Positions 36,237-44,548 of a stretch of 64,000 nucleotides of DNA are shown in pieces (position 1 is the first letter of the stretch; each line of letters opens with the position of its first letter). Both the position numbers and the translations under genes were made by a program. This stretch comes from Allomuricauda sp. F6463D (GTDB taxonomy: Bacteria > Bacteroidota > Bacteroidia > Flavobacteriales > Flavobacteriaceae), in NCBI RefSeq assembly GCF_023015965.1, contig NZ_JALKAN010000001.1, positions 248,001 through 312,000 on the forward strand, read 5' to 3'. The notes beneath the pieces are model-generated. The model worked only from the letters and a program-made list of their open reading frames with translations, was not told the DNA's origin and searched no databases.

Positions 36237-37055
36237 ATGTTACAGATTTTAGTACCTACCGATTTTTCGAATAACTCCTACAATGCATTATACTATGCAG
36301 CAAGGTTGTTTAAGAACAAACAATGCGCGTTCCATATTGTGAATGTATGCAGTACCACCACCAATACGGATATAAATTTGGCCAAACTGGAGTCAGCCCA
36401 AGGGTTGGATGCTTTGGTTCATAGGTTAATAAGAGATACAGGAGAGAACAAAGCTCACACTTTTAAAAAGATTTCTTTATGCTCGGATATGTCCAAAGGA
36501 GTGTCGCACTATGCTAAAGAGAACAACGTAGACCTCACCGTTATAGGAAATAAGGCGAAAGAAGAGGTTAAAAATATATTGTTCGGCAACAATGCGATGC
36601 AGTTGGTAAGGGAAATAACTAACTGTCCGGTATTGGTTGTTCCATTGGAAATCGATTTTAAACGTGTGGATAAAATTGCATTCACTTCAAATTATTCCAA
36701 TCCTATTGGAGAGGATAATATCAAAACAATCAAGTTCTTCAGTAGTTTAATGGATAGCGTTATCGTGCCAATGAACATAGATGAAAACAAGGATGAGGTT
36801 TCCGTGCAACAAAACAAGGCCAATTTTCTTGAGGCAATTTCCGATAACAGTTCCAAAGAAGTGGAGTTGCCCATATTTGACGGCAAAGTGAACACCATTT
36901 TAGAATTTGTAGATCTCTGGAGCATAGACATACTTGTCATGGTTTATTATCCACATCACTTTTTCTTAGAATTTATTGGTAAGGGAATAATAAAAGAATT
37001 GAATACTAAACTAAAGGTGCCATTTTTGATTTTACCCCATACCCATAATTTATGA
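36237..37055 (+). CDS. Universal stress protein, both nucleotide motifs degenerate
   Basis: 272 residues, two UspA-fold halves, opening LVPTDFSNNSYNALYYAARL. Unlike its neighbours even the first-half motif is damaged: IGNKAKEEVKNILFGNNAM lacks the second glycine and has Asn in place of Ser. The second half reads ILVMVYYPHHFFLEFIG. ATP binding is therefore unlikely. It is co-transcribed with the gene 9 bp upstream. Its stop codon lies inside the dyad of the next promoter (37050-37061). Confidence 0.85.
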   Translation: MLQILVPTDFSNNSYNALYYAARLFKNKQCAFHIVNVCSTTTNTDINLAKLESAQGLDALVHRLIRDTGENKAHTFKKISLCSDMSKGVSHYAKENNVDLTVIGNKAKEEVKNILFGNNAMQLVREITNCPVLVVPLEIDFKRVDKIAFTSNYSNPIGEDNIKTIKFFSSLMDSVIVPMNIDENKDEVSVQQNKANFLEAISDNSSKEVELPIFDGKVNTILEFVDLWSIDILVMVYYPHHFFLEFIGKGIIKELNTKLKVPFLILPHTHNL

Positions 37056-37092
37056 ATATCATAGTACAACATGTTGAAACACTGTAGATTTT
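37050..37092 (+). promoter_or_regulatory. CRP/FNR-type dyad and -7 element upstream of the fifth usp gene
   Basis: TTATGAATATCA at 37050-37061 (one change from TGAT-N4-ATCA) overlapping the preceding stop codon, and TAGATTTT at 37085-37092 (TAnnTTTG with the last base changed). Spacing is exactly 29.5 bp. The usp ATG is at 37111. Confidence 0.5.
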
Positions 37093-37110
37093 ACATAACA
37101 GAAAATAACC

Positions 37111-37962
37111 ATGGATAAGAGAGTTTTATTGCCAACGGACTATTCAAAAAATGCATTGAACGCAATTAGATATGCAATGGAACTGTACAAGAACGTTCGA
37201 TGTGAGTTTTATGTACTCAATGCCTTTCACATCTCAGGATATACTCTGGATAGTATGAGGGTTCCCGAAACCGAAGAACCCTATTATGAAGCCGCGAAAA
37301 AAGAATCCGAAGAAGAGATGCAACGGTTGATGAAAATGTTGGAACTATACTCACAAAACGACAAGCATAAATTCCACACCATTACAACCCTCAATAATTT
37401 TATTCAAGCTGTTGAGGTTGTAATAGATAAGAAGGATATTGATATGATTGTAATGGGAACCAAAGGAATAACTGGCTCCACGGCACGGATATTTGGCTCC
37501 AATACTGTAAATATAATGGAGCAGATAAAAGAATGCCCGGTTATTGCAGTGCCCAACAATTATAGGTTTGAAACATTAAGGGAAATAGTATTTCCCACAG
37601 ACTATAAAACGCCCTTTAAAAAGAAAGAAATTGGCGATTTGATAGAGTTATCCAAAATACACGATGCAAAGATCAATGTAGTTCATATTGATAAGGACAA
37701 AGAAGAACAACTGGGAAGAAAAGAAAAGGAAAATAAAGAATTGTTGCAAGAAATATTACAAGGGACAGATTATGAGATGCATTTTTTGCAATCGGACAAG
37801 ATAAGTATGGGAATCAACAATTTTATAGGGAACAATGACTGTGATATGGTCGCTTTTTTAAATAGAAAACACTTGTTTTTAGAAAGTGTCCTTACCAATC
37901 CTTTTGTAAAAAAGATTGGATTTGATCCCCAAGTACCAATTTTGGAAATGAACGATAACTAA
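37111..37962 (+). CDS. Universal stress protein with degenerate second domain
   Basis: 283 residues. The first half is intact (MGTKGITGSTARIFGSNTV). The second half is converted to MVAFLNRKHLFLESVL, ending QVPILEMNDN. It opens LLPTDYSKNALNAIRYAMEL. It has its own dyad promoter and is followed 13 bp later by a small gene of unknown function, which forms its operon partner. Confidence 0.88.
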   Translation: MDKRVLLPTDYSKNALNAIRYAMELYKNVRCEFYVLNAFHISGYTLDSMRVPETEEPYYEAAKKESEEEMQRLMKMLELYSQNDKHKFHTITTLNNFIQAVEVVIDKKDIDMIVMGTKGITGSTARIFGSNTVNIMEQIKECPVIAVPNNYRFETLREIVFPTDYKTPFKKKEIGDLIELSKIHDAKINVVHIDKDKEEQLGRKEKENKELLQEILQGTDYEMHFLQSDKISMGINNFIGNNDCDMVAFLNRKHLFLESVLTNPFVKKIGFDPQVPILEMNDN

Positions 37963-37975
37963 AAAAAGAAGCATT

Positions 37976-38404
37976 ATGATACAAGTGGGAATTTGGCTGG
38001 ATAAACAGGAGGCTAATGGAGTAGTACTGGAAAACGGAAAAGAGAGTATTTTCAACATTTCTTCGGAACTGGATTTTTTTAATCCCAAAGGTGGGTCGAG
38101 GTCAAAAACCAAATGGGGTCCGCAAGAAGTGGTCCATGACAGTAAGTATCTTGAAAGGGAAAAACACCAATTAAAGAATTATTTTGAAAAGATTGCCGAT
38201 AAAATTTCCAATGCGGACCAAATAGCCATTTTTGGGCCGGCCGAAACACCAGAAAAGTTTGTAAAAACCCTAGAAGAGAACCATCCTGGATTGGCAGCCA
38301 AAGTATTAACGACCAAGACAGTAGACAGTATGACGCAAAATCAGTTTAAGGCATTGGCAAAACAGTCCTTTGGAATAGACGACCGTTATCCTGATGCCAC
38401 GTAA
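37976..38404 (+). CDS. Small protein resembling one domain of the eRF1/Pelota-like family
   Basis: 142 residues, not firmly recognised. The N-terminal half starts as a beta-strand with an acidic turn (VGIWLDKQEANGVVLENGK). The second half has IAIFGPAETPEKFVKTLEEN, then TVDSMTQNQFKALAKQSFG, a pattern that recalls the GPxEAK...L and (D)xMT motifs of bacterial eRF1-like (baeRF/host-attachment) proteins, which are usually much longer. It sits 13 bp after a usp gene, so a ribosome- or stress-linked role is conceivable but unproven. Confidence 0.55.
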   Translation: MIQVGIWLDKQEANGVVLENGKESIFNISSELDFFNPKGGSRSKTKWGPQEVVHDSKYLEREKHQLKNYFEKIADKISNADQIAIFGPAETPEKFVKTLEENHPGLAAKVLTTKTVDSMTQNQFKALAKQSFGIDDRYPDAT

Positions 38405-38419
38405 TAAAGATGGACAAAG

Positions 38420-38462
38420 TGATTTAGGTCATTTTTTTACAGCCGACCAAACCTTACATTCG
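38420..38462 (+). promoter_or_regulatory. CRP/FNR-type dyad and -7 element upstream of the small helical protein and hsp20
   Basis: TGATTTAGGTCA at 38420-38431 (one change) and TACATTCG at 38455-38462 (one change from TAnnTTTG), 29.5 bp apart by the same measure as elsewhere. It probably drives 38492-38896 and perhaps hsp20, for which no separate dyad was found. Confidence 0.6.
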
Positions 38463-38491
38463 TTTACAATTCGGAACAAAGAAGCCTAGTG

Positions 38492-38896
38492 ATGGTAAGG
38501 GAAAAACAAATAGAGGTAATGCATGATAATCTGCAAAATTGGAAATCCTATTTGCAGTTTATAGGGGATGAAATGATCTTTATCCAAAGGTTGTTGAACT
38601 CTTATGTTTTTGAGCCAAGAACACCTCATTTGTTTGAACGCTTGGAAGTATTCAAACAACACTTTGATGCTTCAAAAAGGAATAGAACAGCATTATTGCA
38701 ATCCATTAAAACCCATGAAAATGGGCTTGCAGGAATTTTTGAATGCGTACAAGATGATTGCGATAATCATTACTACGAAAAGCACCAAGGCCTCAAGAAT
38801 AATATTACAGACTATATACAGACTTACATAGGCCTTAAAAAGGATGTCTACAATTACGCAGGCTCTGTGCTAAAAATGAAGAAGCCATTGTACTGA
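38492..38896 (+). CDS. Small helical protein of unknown function, upstream of hsp20
   Basis: 134 residues from ATG at 38492 (a GTG directly before it is the alternative). It looks entirely helical, with alternating charged and hydrophobic residues: LQNWKSYLQFIGDEMIFIQR, then a C-terminal helix around DYIQTYIGLKKDVYNYAG. It resembles the protein encoded just after hsp20 (39466-39909) in layout: W-x(4)-L-xF-x2-DE-x2-F near the start and a Leu-rich middle. No known domain is recognised. Its position suggests a partner of Hsp20 or a stress-induced coiled-coil protein. Confidence 0.65.
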   Translation: MVREKQIEVMHDNLQNWKSYLQFIGDEMIFIQRLLNSYVFEPRTPHLFERLEVFKQHFDASKRNRTALLQSIKTHENGLAGIFECVQDDCDNHYYEKHQGLKNNITDYIQTYIGLKKDVYNYAGSVLKMKKPLY

Positions 38897-38973
38897 CTCG
38901 GCTGTGTTTATTATTAATTAATACAGTCTATGTTCAGTTGAATCATATTCATTAATTAATAAATTTAGTAGTT

Positions 38974-39414
38974 ATGTCACTCGTAAAATTAGATGGAAAA
39001 CGATTTCCTTGGAATGAGAACCTGATTGATTTTTTCAATCGAGAAGCGTTTGTTGATGAAGATTTTTTCAATTTAGAAAAAACCCACCCTTCTATGAACG
39101 TTAAAGAACACAAAGATGATTTTGAAATTGAATTTGCCGCACCCGGGTTTGAGAAAAAAGATTTCGAAATCACTATAAAAGATGATGTCTTGGAGGTTTC
39201 TGCCAAAAAAAGTAACAAAGAAACCAAAGAAGATGAAAATTTCACACGAAGGGAATTCAACTACAACGCATTTACACGAACCTTGCAGTTGCCTGCTACT
39301 GTGGACCAATCAAAAGAGGTCAAGGCAGTTTATGAAAACGGTATTCTTAAGTTAAATGTTCTGAAAATGGAAGAAGCTAAGAAAGACCTAAAAAAAGTTA
39401 TCAAGGTATTATAA
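38974..39414 (+). CDS. Small heat shock protein, Hsp20/alpha-crystallin family
   Basis: ATP-independent holdase chaperone of 146 residues. The alpha-crystallin domain spans about 40-140: MNVKEHKDDFEIEFAAPGFE, then DVLEVSAKKS, FNYNAFTRTLQLPATVD and the late strand NGILKLNVLK. A short N-terminal arm and a short C-terminal tail complete it. It lies between two similar small helical proteins. The CRP-type site at 38420 is about 540 bp upstream, so hsp20 may be transcribed with 38492-38896. A perfect hairpin follows its stop by 9 bp. Confidence 0.93.
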   Translation: MSLVKLDGKRFPWNENLIDFFNREAFVDEDFFNLEKTHPSMNVKEHKDDFEIEFAAPGFEKKDFEITIKDDVLEVSAKKSNKETKEDENFTRREFNYNAFTRTLQLPATVDQSKEVKAVYENGILKLNVLKMEEAKKDLKKVIKVL

Positions 39415-39423
39415 TTGAAATTT

Positions 39424-39449
39424 GCGGCAGATGTTTGCTCATCTGCCGC
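39424..39449 (+). terminator. Perfect hairpin after hsp20
   Basis: GCGGCAGATG (39424-39433) pairs perfectly with CATCTGCCGC (39440-39449) around a 6-base loop. No T-run follows (TAAAAGTAG), so it may be an mRNA 3'-end stabiliser or partial terminator between hsp20 and 39466-39909 rather than a full terminator. Confidence 0.6.
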
Positions 39450-39465
39450 TAAAAGTAGTTTAGCA

Positions 39466-39909
39466 ATGGAAACAAAAGCAAACAAAAGAAAATTTAGAGA
39501 GTGGTTCAGTGCAGATGAGTTGCACGAAGAATCCAAACAATGGTTCTCAGAACTACAATTCGCCAAAGATGAACAAAAGTTTCTCAACAATATGGTCAAG
39601 GACTATACATTGGATATTATAGATTCTGATATGTTCAAAACCGTTCAACCTGTGGTGGAATCGTTGAACAATTCAGAAAAAGACTTGGTAAACCTTTCGA
39701 AAAAAGTCCAATTGCACGAGAATCAGCTACAAATAATGCTGGATGATGTTAACCAAGATAAAATGGAAGCAGCATATTTGGACACACACAACGATTTGGC
39801 CATGGAAGTATCCGACTACTTTGTAAAGTATAAGGAAGCCAAAACCATGATATTTAATATCGTATCCAATGTGATAAAACGCAAAAAGCAGAAGAGATTA
39901 TTGAACTAA
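39466..39909 (+). CDS. Small helical protein of unknown function, downstream of hsp20
   Basis: 147 residues from ATG at 39466. The in-frame TTG at 39415 would place the hairpin at 39424-39449 inside the coding region, so I reject it. It is all-helical in appearance, with ESKQWFSELQFAKDEQKFLN at the front and a long amphipathic middle (VVESLNNSEKDLVNLSKKVQ). The ending is very basic (NVIKRKKQKRLLN). It shares the front pattern with 38492-38896 on the other side of hsp20. No domain is recognised. Confidence 0.65.
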   Translation: METKANKRKFREWFSADELHEESKQWFSELQFAKDEQKFLNNMVKDYTLDIIDSDMFKTVQPVVESLNNSEKDLVNLSKKVQLHENQLQIMLDDVNQDKMEAAYLDTHNDLAMEVSDYFVKYKEAKTMIFNIVSNVIKRKKQKRLLN

Positions 39910-39930
39910 GATTATTGAGAAATAAAAAAT

Positions 39931-40938
39931 ATGAAAGTACTCGTATATAGTGCCAAGGATTTTGAGATAAGAAACTTAAAAAAAATGAACGGCAACAAAC
40001 ATAATATAAAATTTGTGCCGGATACCCTTAATGCTACAACAGCCGTAATGGCCGCTGGATACGATGCTATTTCTATTTTTTCAAATGACGATGCGTCCTT
40101 AGTTGTATTGGAGATACTCTGGGAATTAGGCGTAAAATATATAACCCTTAGATCTACCGGTTACAACAACGTAAGTGTTAAGTCGGCCAAGCGTATTGGC
40201 CTAAAAGTGGCCTATGCGCCCGAATACTCTCCCAACGCTATTGCAGAACATACAGTGGAGTTAATTTTGGCCCTAAACCGTAAATTGATTAAAGCCAACA
40301 CCCAAGTCAACCAATATAATTTTTTATTGGATGATTTGGTGGGCTTTGATATGAAAGGAAAAACCGTAGGTATATTTGGAACTGGGAGAATAGGATCAAT
40401 ATTGGTGAGGATACTCCATGCTTTTGGATGCAAGATGTTGGCCACTGATATAAAAAGAGATCAATACTTGGAACACCATTACGATTTGGAGTATGTTCCT
40501 TTGGAAGAGTTATGCAAAAGATCGGATATAATTAGTATAAATACACCACTTAACTACGAGACTCATCATTGCTTTCGTGAACCATTATTTTTGACAATGA
40601 AGAAAGGTGCGTTGTTGGTTAATACGGCCAGGGGTGGAATTGTAAAAACCGAAGATGTAATTAGTGCATTAAACAATGGAAGCCTCGGAGGTTATGCCAC
40701 CGATGTTTACGAACATGAAAGAGGTATTTTTTTTAAAGATCATGGTAAAACAGGGTTAAAAGATGAGCTACTCAAAGAATTGATTGCCCAGCCCAATGTA
40801 CTTTTAACGCCCCACCAAGCATTTGCCACAAACGAAGCACTAGAAAGAATTTCGGAGATTACCATTTATAATCTTGATTGTTGGGAGGAGGGCAAGAACT
40901 GCCCAAATGAATTGGGCTTTGAGAGCATGACTTTATAA
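39931..40938 (+). CDS. D-2-hydroxyacid dehydrogenase (D-lactate dehydrogenase-like)
   Basis: NAD-dependent reductase of 335 residues in the LdhA group. NAD-binding loop GIFGTGRIGS (about 149-158), catalytic Arg in NTARGGIVK, Glu in the DVYEHERG segment, His in LTPHQAF, the complete R-E-H set. D-lactate formation from pyruvate would regenerate NAD when respiration stops, which suits a low-oxygen or dormancy island; this is inference. It follows 21 bp after the helical-protein gene, and its end overlaps the convergent cls gene by 6 bp. Confidence 0.92.
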   Translation: MKVLVYSAKDFEIRNLKKMNGNKHNIKFVPDTLNATTAVMAAGYDAISIFSNDDASLVVLEILWELGVKYITLRSTGYNNVSVKSAKRIGLKVAYAPEYSPNAIAEHTVELILALNRKLIKANTQVNQYNFLLDDLVGFDMKGKTVGIFGTGRIGSILVRILHAFGCKMLATDIKRDQYLEHHYDLEYVPLEELCKRSDIISINTPLNYETHHCFREPLFLTMKKGALLVNTARGGIVKTEDVISALNNGSLGGYATDVYEHERGIFFKDHGKTGLKDELLKELIAQPNVLLTPHQAFATNEALERISEITIYNLDCWEEGKNCPNELGFESMTL

Positions 40939-42339
40939 CAATGGACTTAGAAGCTTAGCAAGGCCTTCGAGCAATTTTTTAATCCACGGTCTTTCCTTAT
41001 ATTTTTTATAATCTAAGAGTACTTTGGATTTTTTACAATCTTTCAAGAAGTCCGTTTTCATTTGTTTGCAAAGAGAGGCATTATATACAAAAACTTGTGC
41101 TTCATAATTTTGCTGCAGGCTTCTATTATCCAGATTGGCCGTTCCAATACTGGCAATTTCATCGTCACATAACATTACTTTACTATGTAAAAACCCATCA
41201 GCATACAAGTATATTTTGATACCGGCTTTAAGATACGATTCAAAATATGCTCTAACGCACCAATCCACAAGCTTAATATCTGTGCTGGAAGACATTAGAA
41301 TCCGTACATCCACCCCACTTAAGGCAGCGGTCATAAGAGCCTGTAGTATAGCATGATTTGGAATTATGTAAGGATTTACAATGTATAAATATTTTTCAGC
41401 ACTATTAATAATCGAAAAATAGACTTGTTCCATTACGTCAAAATCATCATCTGGACCACTGGGAACAATTTGGAGCGAAGACCCTTTATTGGGAACACCA
41501 TAAGTTTTGAACTGCAATAGGTCTACTTTTTTTCCACTGGCCAGATGCCAATCGGTCACAAATGTCCGGTTCAAAAAAACAACCGCTTCACCTTCAATTT
41601 TTAAATGCGTGTCGTGCCATTTGCCAAGTGATGGATCCCCTTTTAAATATTTGTCCGAAATATTGATGCCACCTGTAAATCCTACTTTATTATCGATTAC
41701 AATAATTTTTCTGTGGTTTCTATAGTTTAATGCAGAAAGAAACCTACCAAACTTATAAGGAAGGAACTGGGCTGTTTCTACCCCGATATTTTTAAGTTTT
41801 TTGAGGTATTTTTTACTTAGGGAGTAGCTGCCGATACCATCGTAGAGGAGTCGAATGGTTACATTTTCAGCAATTTTGCGTTCAAAAACTTCCAATAGCT
41901 TATCAGCCAAGACTCCGTCTTCAAAAATGTAGTATTGTAAGTGTATGTGCTCTTGTGCATCTTCCAGTGCCCTGAAAATACTTACAAAGGTGTTTTTACC
42001 ATCTTTTAACAATTCCAAATCATTATTGCAGGTAACTGGACACTCTACGGTTTTGGTAATCAGCGAAGTAATTTTGAGTTTGCTGGTGGAAATTTCGGGG
42101 TTACAAATTGTATCATCGAGTTGAACAATTGGGCCATACTCGTTTTTAAGCGAAAACATTTTGCTTTTTCTTCTGTTTCGACCAAACAATACATATAAGA
42201 GGACACCTGCCACGGGGATGGTAAAGATTGCCAATAGCCATGCCAATGTTTTGCTTGGTCTTACCCCGTTCAACAACAAGCTTATAACCATTAGTAAGGC
42301 GATGACTATGTAAAGCGAGATGAGAATGGGAACGAGCAT
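40933..42339 (-). CDS. cls: Cardiolipin synthase (phospholipase D superfamily)
   Basis: 468 residues. Two N-terminal membrane helices (about 1-50), then two PLD half-sites, each with an HKD motif: HRKIIVIDNKVGFTGGIN and HSKVMLCDDEIASIGTANLD, the second followed by NRSLQQNYEAQ, typical of Cls. The enzyme joins phosphatidylglycerol molecules to cardiolipin at the inner membrane. It is convergent with the dehydrogenase gene. No CRP-type dyad was found upstream of its start. Confidence 0.94.
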   Translation of the reverse strand: MLVPILISLYIVIALLMVISLLLNGVRPSKTLAWLLAIFTIPVAGVLLYVLFGRNRRKSKMFSLKNEYGPIVQLDDTICNPEISTSKLKITSLITKTVECPVTCNNDLELLKDGKNTFVSIFRALEDAQEHIHLQYYIFEDGVLADKLLEVFERKIAENVTIRLLYDGIGSYSLSKKYLKKLKNIGVETAQFLPYKFGRFLSALNYRNHRKIIVIDNKVGFTGGINISDKYLKGDPSLGKWHDTHLKIEGEAVVFLNRTFVTDWHLASGKKVDLLQFKTYGVPNKGSSLQIVPSGPDDDFDVMEQVYFSIINSAEKYLYIVNPYIIPNHAILQALMTAALSGVDVRILMSSSTDIKLVDWCVRAYFESYLKAGIKIYLYADGFLHSKVMLCDDEIASIGTANLDNRSLQQNYEAQVFVYNASLCKQMKTDFLKDCKKSKVLLDYKKYKERPWIKKLLEGLAKLLSPLL

Positions 42340-42461
42340 CTATTTTTTGATACTTATTGAAATCTAATCACAAGGTAGTAAATCTATTTTTGTTGGCTCG
42401 TTGGTTAGTATCATTTAATTAATCTAGCATAATATACCTTTATTTTAAAATGAATATAGTT

Positions 42462-43811
42462 TTACATAAAATCTTTGACATTTTCACCAAGGTCGAAGAC
42501 TTGTACATTTTTATTGTTCCCTTCAACGATACTGCTACCTGCCGAACTTCGGTATCCGCCTGCACAGTGAACAATTATAGGTTTTTCAATTGGGATTTTA
42601 TCCAAAGAAGCCCTTAGCTCATTCAAAGGTACCGTCATTGCATTATCAAAAAATTTACCTTCTTCAAGCTCACTTTGGTTACGGATATCCACAATGGTAT
42701 AATTGTCCGGGTGGCTCTTAAAATCAGCTAAATCGAGTTTATCACTTTCCACAACCAAGGACTCATCCAATGTCAATACAGATTTCACTTGTTTCTCATA
42801 TCCGATTTTGGCAACCCTTCCCAATACTTCTTCCATATCACCGGGTTTGTCAATAACCAAACTAAAAGGTTCTTCTGGATTTACAATGGCCCCCAGCCAT
42901 GTTTCAAACTTGGAGTCTTCAGAAACTGCCATAATGTTGATGCTTCCGGGTAGATGGCCTTTTTTAAAATCGATATCATTCCTTACATCTATAATTAGAC
43001 CATCAGTACTAGCATGTAATCGTAAGGGTATGTTTGCTACGGAAGTTCGTAGGTTTTCGGCCCCTTTTCGGTTAGTGTCCACATCAAATCCAAAATAGGA
43101 AGGGATAAAAGGTTGACTGTCCAATAGGGTATGTATAAATGCTTCTTTTGATTGTGGTTTAAAGGCCCAGTTTCCCATTCTTTCGTTGCCCAAAGTGCTG
43201 CTATTGTCGGAACTTAAATTTTTTCCACATAGCGAACCAGCTCCATGTGCGGGGTATATTAAAGCACCATCAGGTAAATTCTTGAATTTATTTCGGATGG
43301 TATCGTACATCATTTCAGCCAGTTCTTGACGTTTTGCGGTCATATTCCCCGCTTTTTCACGTAAATCGGGTCGTCCAACATCTCCAATAAAAAGGGTGTC
43401 ACCTGTAAACAGTGCTGTTTTTCCATCTTTTTCCGCAACAATTGTTATACTGTCCGGAGAGTGTCCGGGAGTATTTAATGCAGAGACTTTAATGTCACCG
43501 ATCATTATACTTTGGCCTTCATCGAAAGGGGCATGGTCATAGTCGGCACCCAACATTTTGCTGTGGTATATCGATGCACCGGTTTCATTGTGTATTTGCA
43601 GGTGTGAGCTCACAAAGTCGGCATGTGGGTGGGTTTCAATGACCGCTACTATCTTGGCCCCGTGTTCCTTTGCAAAGGCATAGTACTGCATGGGGTCCCT
43701 CTCAGGATCTATAACGGCCATTTCACCATTATCTACAATGGCGTAGGAGTAGTGGGCCAATGGTTTATATTCAAACTGTTTTATTTCCATAGAATAGGGT
43801 TTAAAGGGCAC
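42462..43811 (-). CDS. MBL-fold hydrolase fused to two rhodanese domains
   Basis: 449 residues. N-terminal metallo-beta-lactamase domain of the ETHE1/persulfide dioxygenase-like branch: THPHADFVSSH (His61, His63, Asp65; Phe after the Asp, as is common in this fusion family), FTGDTLFIGDVGRPDL and YPAHGAGSLCG. Then two rhodanese domains: the first (about 257-350) lacks the catalytic Cys, the second (about 360-449) has it in VHCAGGYRSS. Such proteins oxidise or transfer persulfide sulfur, so a sulfur or oxidative-stress role is likely. It lies 33 bp after the peroxiredoxin gene in the same direction, probably one operon. Confidence 0.9.
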   Translation of the reverse strand: MPFKPYSMEIKQFEYKPLAHYSYAIVDNGEMAVIDPERDPMQYYAFAKEHGAKIVAVIETHPHADFVSSHLQIHNETGASIYHSKMLGADYDHAPFDEGQSIMIGDIKVSALNTPGHSPDSITIVAEKDGKTALFTGDTLFIGDVGRPDLREKAGNMTAKRQELAEMMYDTIRNKFKNLPDGALIYPAHGAGSLCGKNLSSDNSSTLGNERMGNWAFKPQSKEAFIHTLLDSQPFIPSYFGFDVDTNRKGAENLRTSVANIPLRLHASTDGLIIDVRNDIDFKKGHLPGSINIMAVSEDSKFETWLGAIVNPEEPFSLVIDKPGDMEEVLGRVAKIGYEKQVKSVLTLDESLVVESDKLDLADFKSHPDNYTIVDIRNQSELEEGKFFDNAMTVPLNELRASLDKIPIEKPIIVHCAGGYRSSAGSSIVEGNNKNVQVFDLGENVKDFM

Positions 43812-43844
43812 CTTGTTTCAAGATGCCCTAAATTCAATATAGGT

Positions 43845-44510
43845 TTAGATTTCTTTCTTAGCAAGATACCAATCTACTTTTTCAAGGGAATCGTCCTCAA
43901 TTCTTTCATTGAGTTCATCCAAAGTCTTGGGGGGAGAGACTATCACTTTATCACCTTTTTTCCAATCCAATGGCATGGCCACTTTGTACTTGTCCGAAGT
44001 TTGAAGGGCTTCCAATGCTCTCAGTATTTCATCCATGTTTCTACCGACATTTAAGGGATAGTACATAATCAATCGGATTTTTTTGGAAGGATCAATAAAG
44101 AACACGGCCCTCACTGCTGCAGTCTCACTTTCATTGGGTTGTAGCATACCGTACAGCTTGGATACTTTCATGTCCAAATCCGCTATAATCGGGAAATCGA
44201 AGTATACCCCGGTATTTTCCCTAACATTTTGTACCCAACCCAGGTGGGCATGGATACTGTCAATGCTCAATCCCAACAATTCAGTATTCATCGCTTCAAA
44301 TTCACTTTTCCTTTGTGCAAACCCACTCATTTCCGTAGTACATACCGGAGTAAAATCAGCAGGATGTGAGAACATTACAGTCCATTTGTCCTTAGCAAAT
44401 TCTGAAAATTTTATTTTTCCCTTGGTGGTAACAGCTTCAAAATCTGGAGCGATGTCCCCAATTCTTGGCATTGGATTTACGGTTGCGGTCTCTAAATTAG
44501 AACTTTCCAT
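43845..44510 (-). CDS. 1-Cys peroxiredoxin (Prx6 type)
   Basis: 221 residues. Reduces H2O2 and organic peroxides. The peroxidatic Cys lies in SHPADFTPVCTTE, and no second cysteine is present, which with the long C-terminal part (MPLDWKKGDKVIV) identifies the Prx6 group. It is first in a two-gene unit with the MBL-rhodanese protein. The dyad at 44580-44591 and a minus-strand -7 element lie 40-80 bp upstream. Confidence 0.94.
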   Translation of the reverse strand: MESSNLETATVNPMPRIGDIAPDFEAVTTKGKIKFSEFAKDKWTVMFSHPADFTPVCTTEMSGFAQRKSEFEAMNTELLGLSIDSIHAHLGWVQNVRENTGVYFDFPIIADLDMKVSKLYGMLQPNESETAAVRAVFFIDPSKKIRLIMYYPLNVGRNMDEILRALEALQTSDKYKVAMPLDWKKGDKVIVSPPKTLDELNERIEDDSLEKVDWYLAKKEI

Positions 44511-44548
44511 AGTGCTATAAATTATATTTATTATTATTTATTTAATGA

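Noticed and set aside
34401-37962. Tandem repeats at DNA level across the usp cluster
   Set aside because: The similarity is only at protein-fold level; the copies are old and diverged, with no recent duplication visible.
38897-38973. A CRP-type dyad directly upstream of hsp20
   Set aside because: TAAATTTA at 38960-38967 resembles a -7 element, but the 12-mer 29.5 bp upstream (AGTCTATGTTCA) matches the dyad poorly.
39415-39465. TTG start for the gene after hsp20
   Set aside because: These 51 bases contain a perfect 10-bp hairpin, and the encoded residues look unlike the rest of the protein; ATG at 39466 is preferred.
42340-42461. A CRP-type dyad upstream of cls
   Set aside because: A minus-strand -7 candidate (TAGATTTA, 42386 down to 42379) exists, but no TGAT-N4-ATCA-like dyad lies at the right distance.
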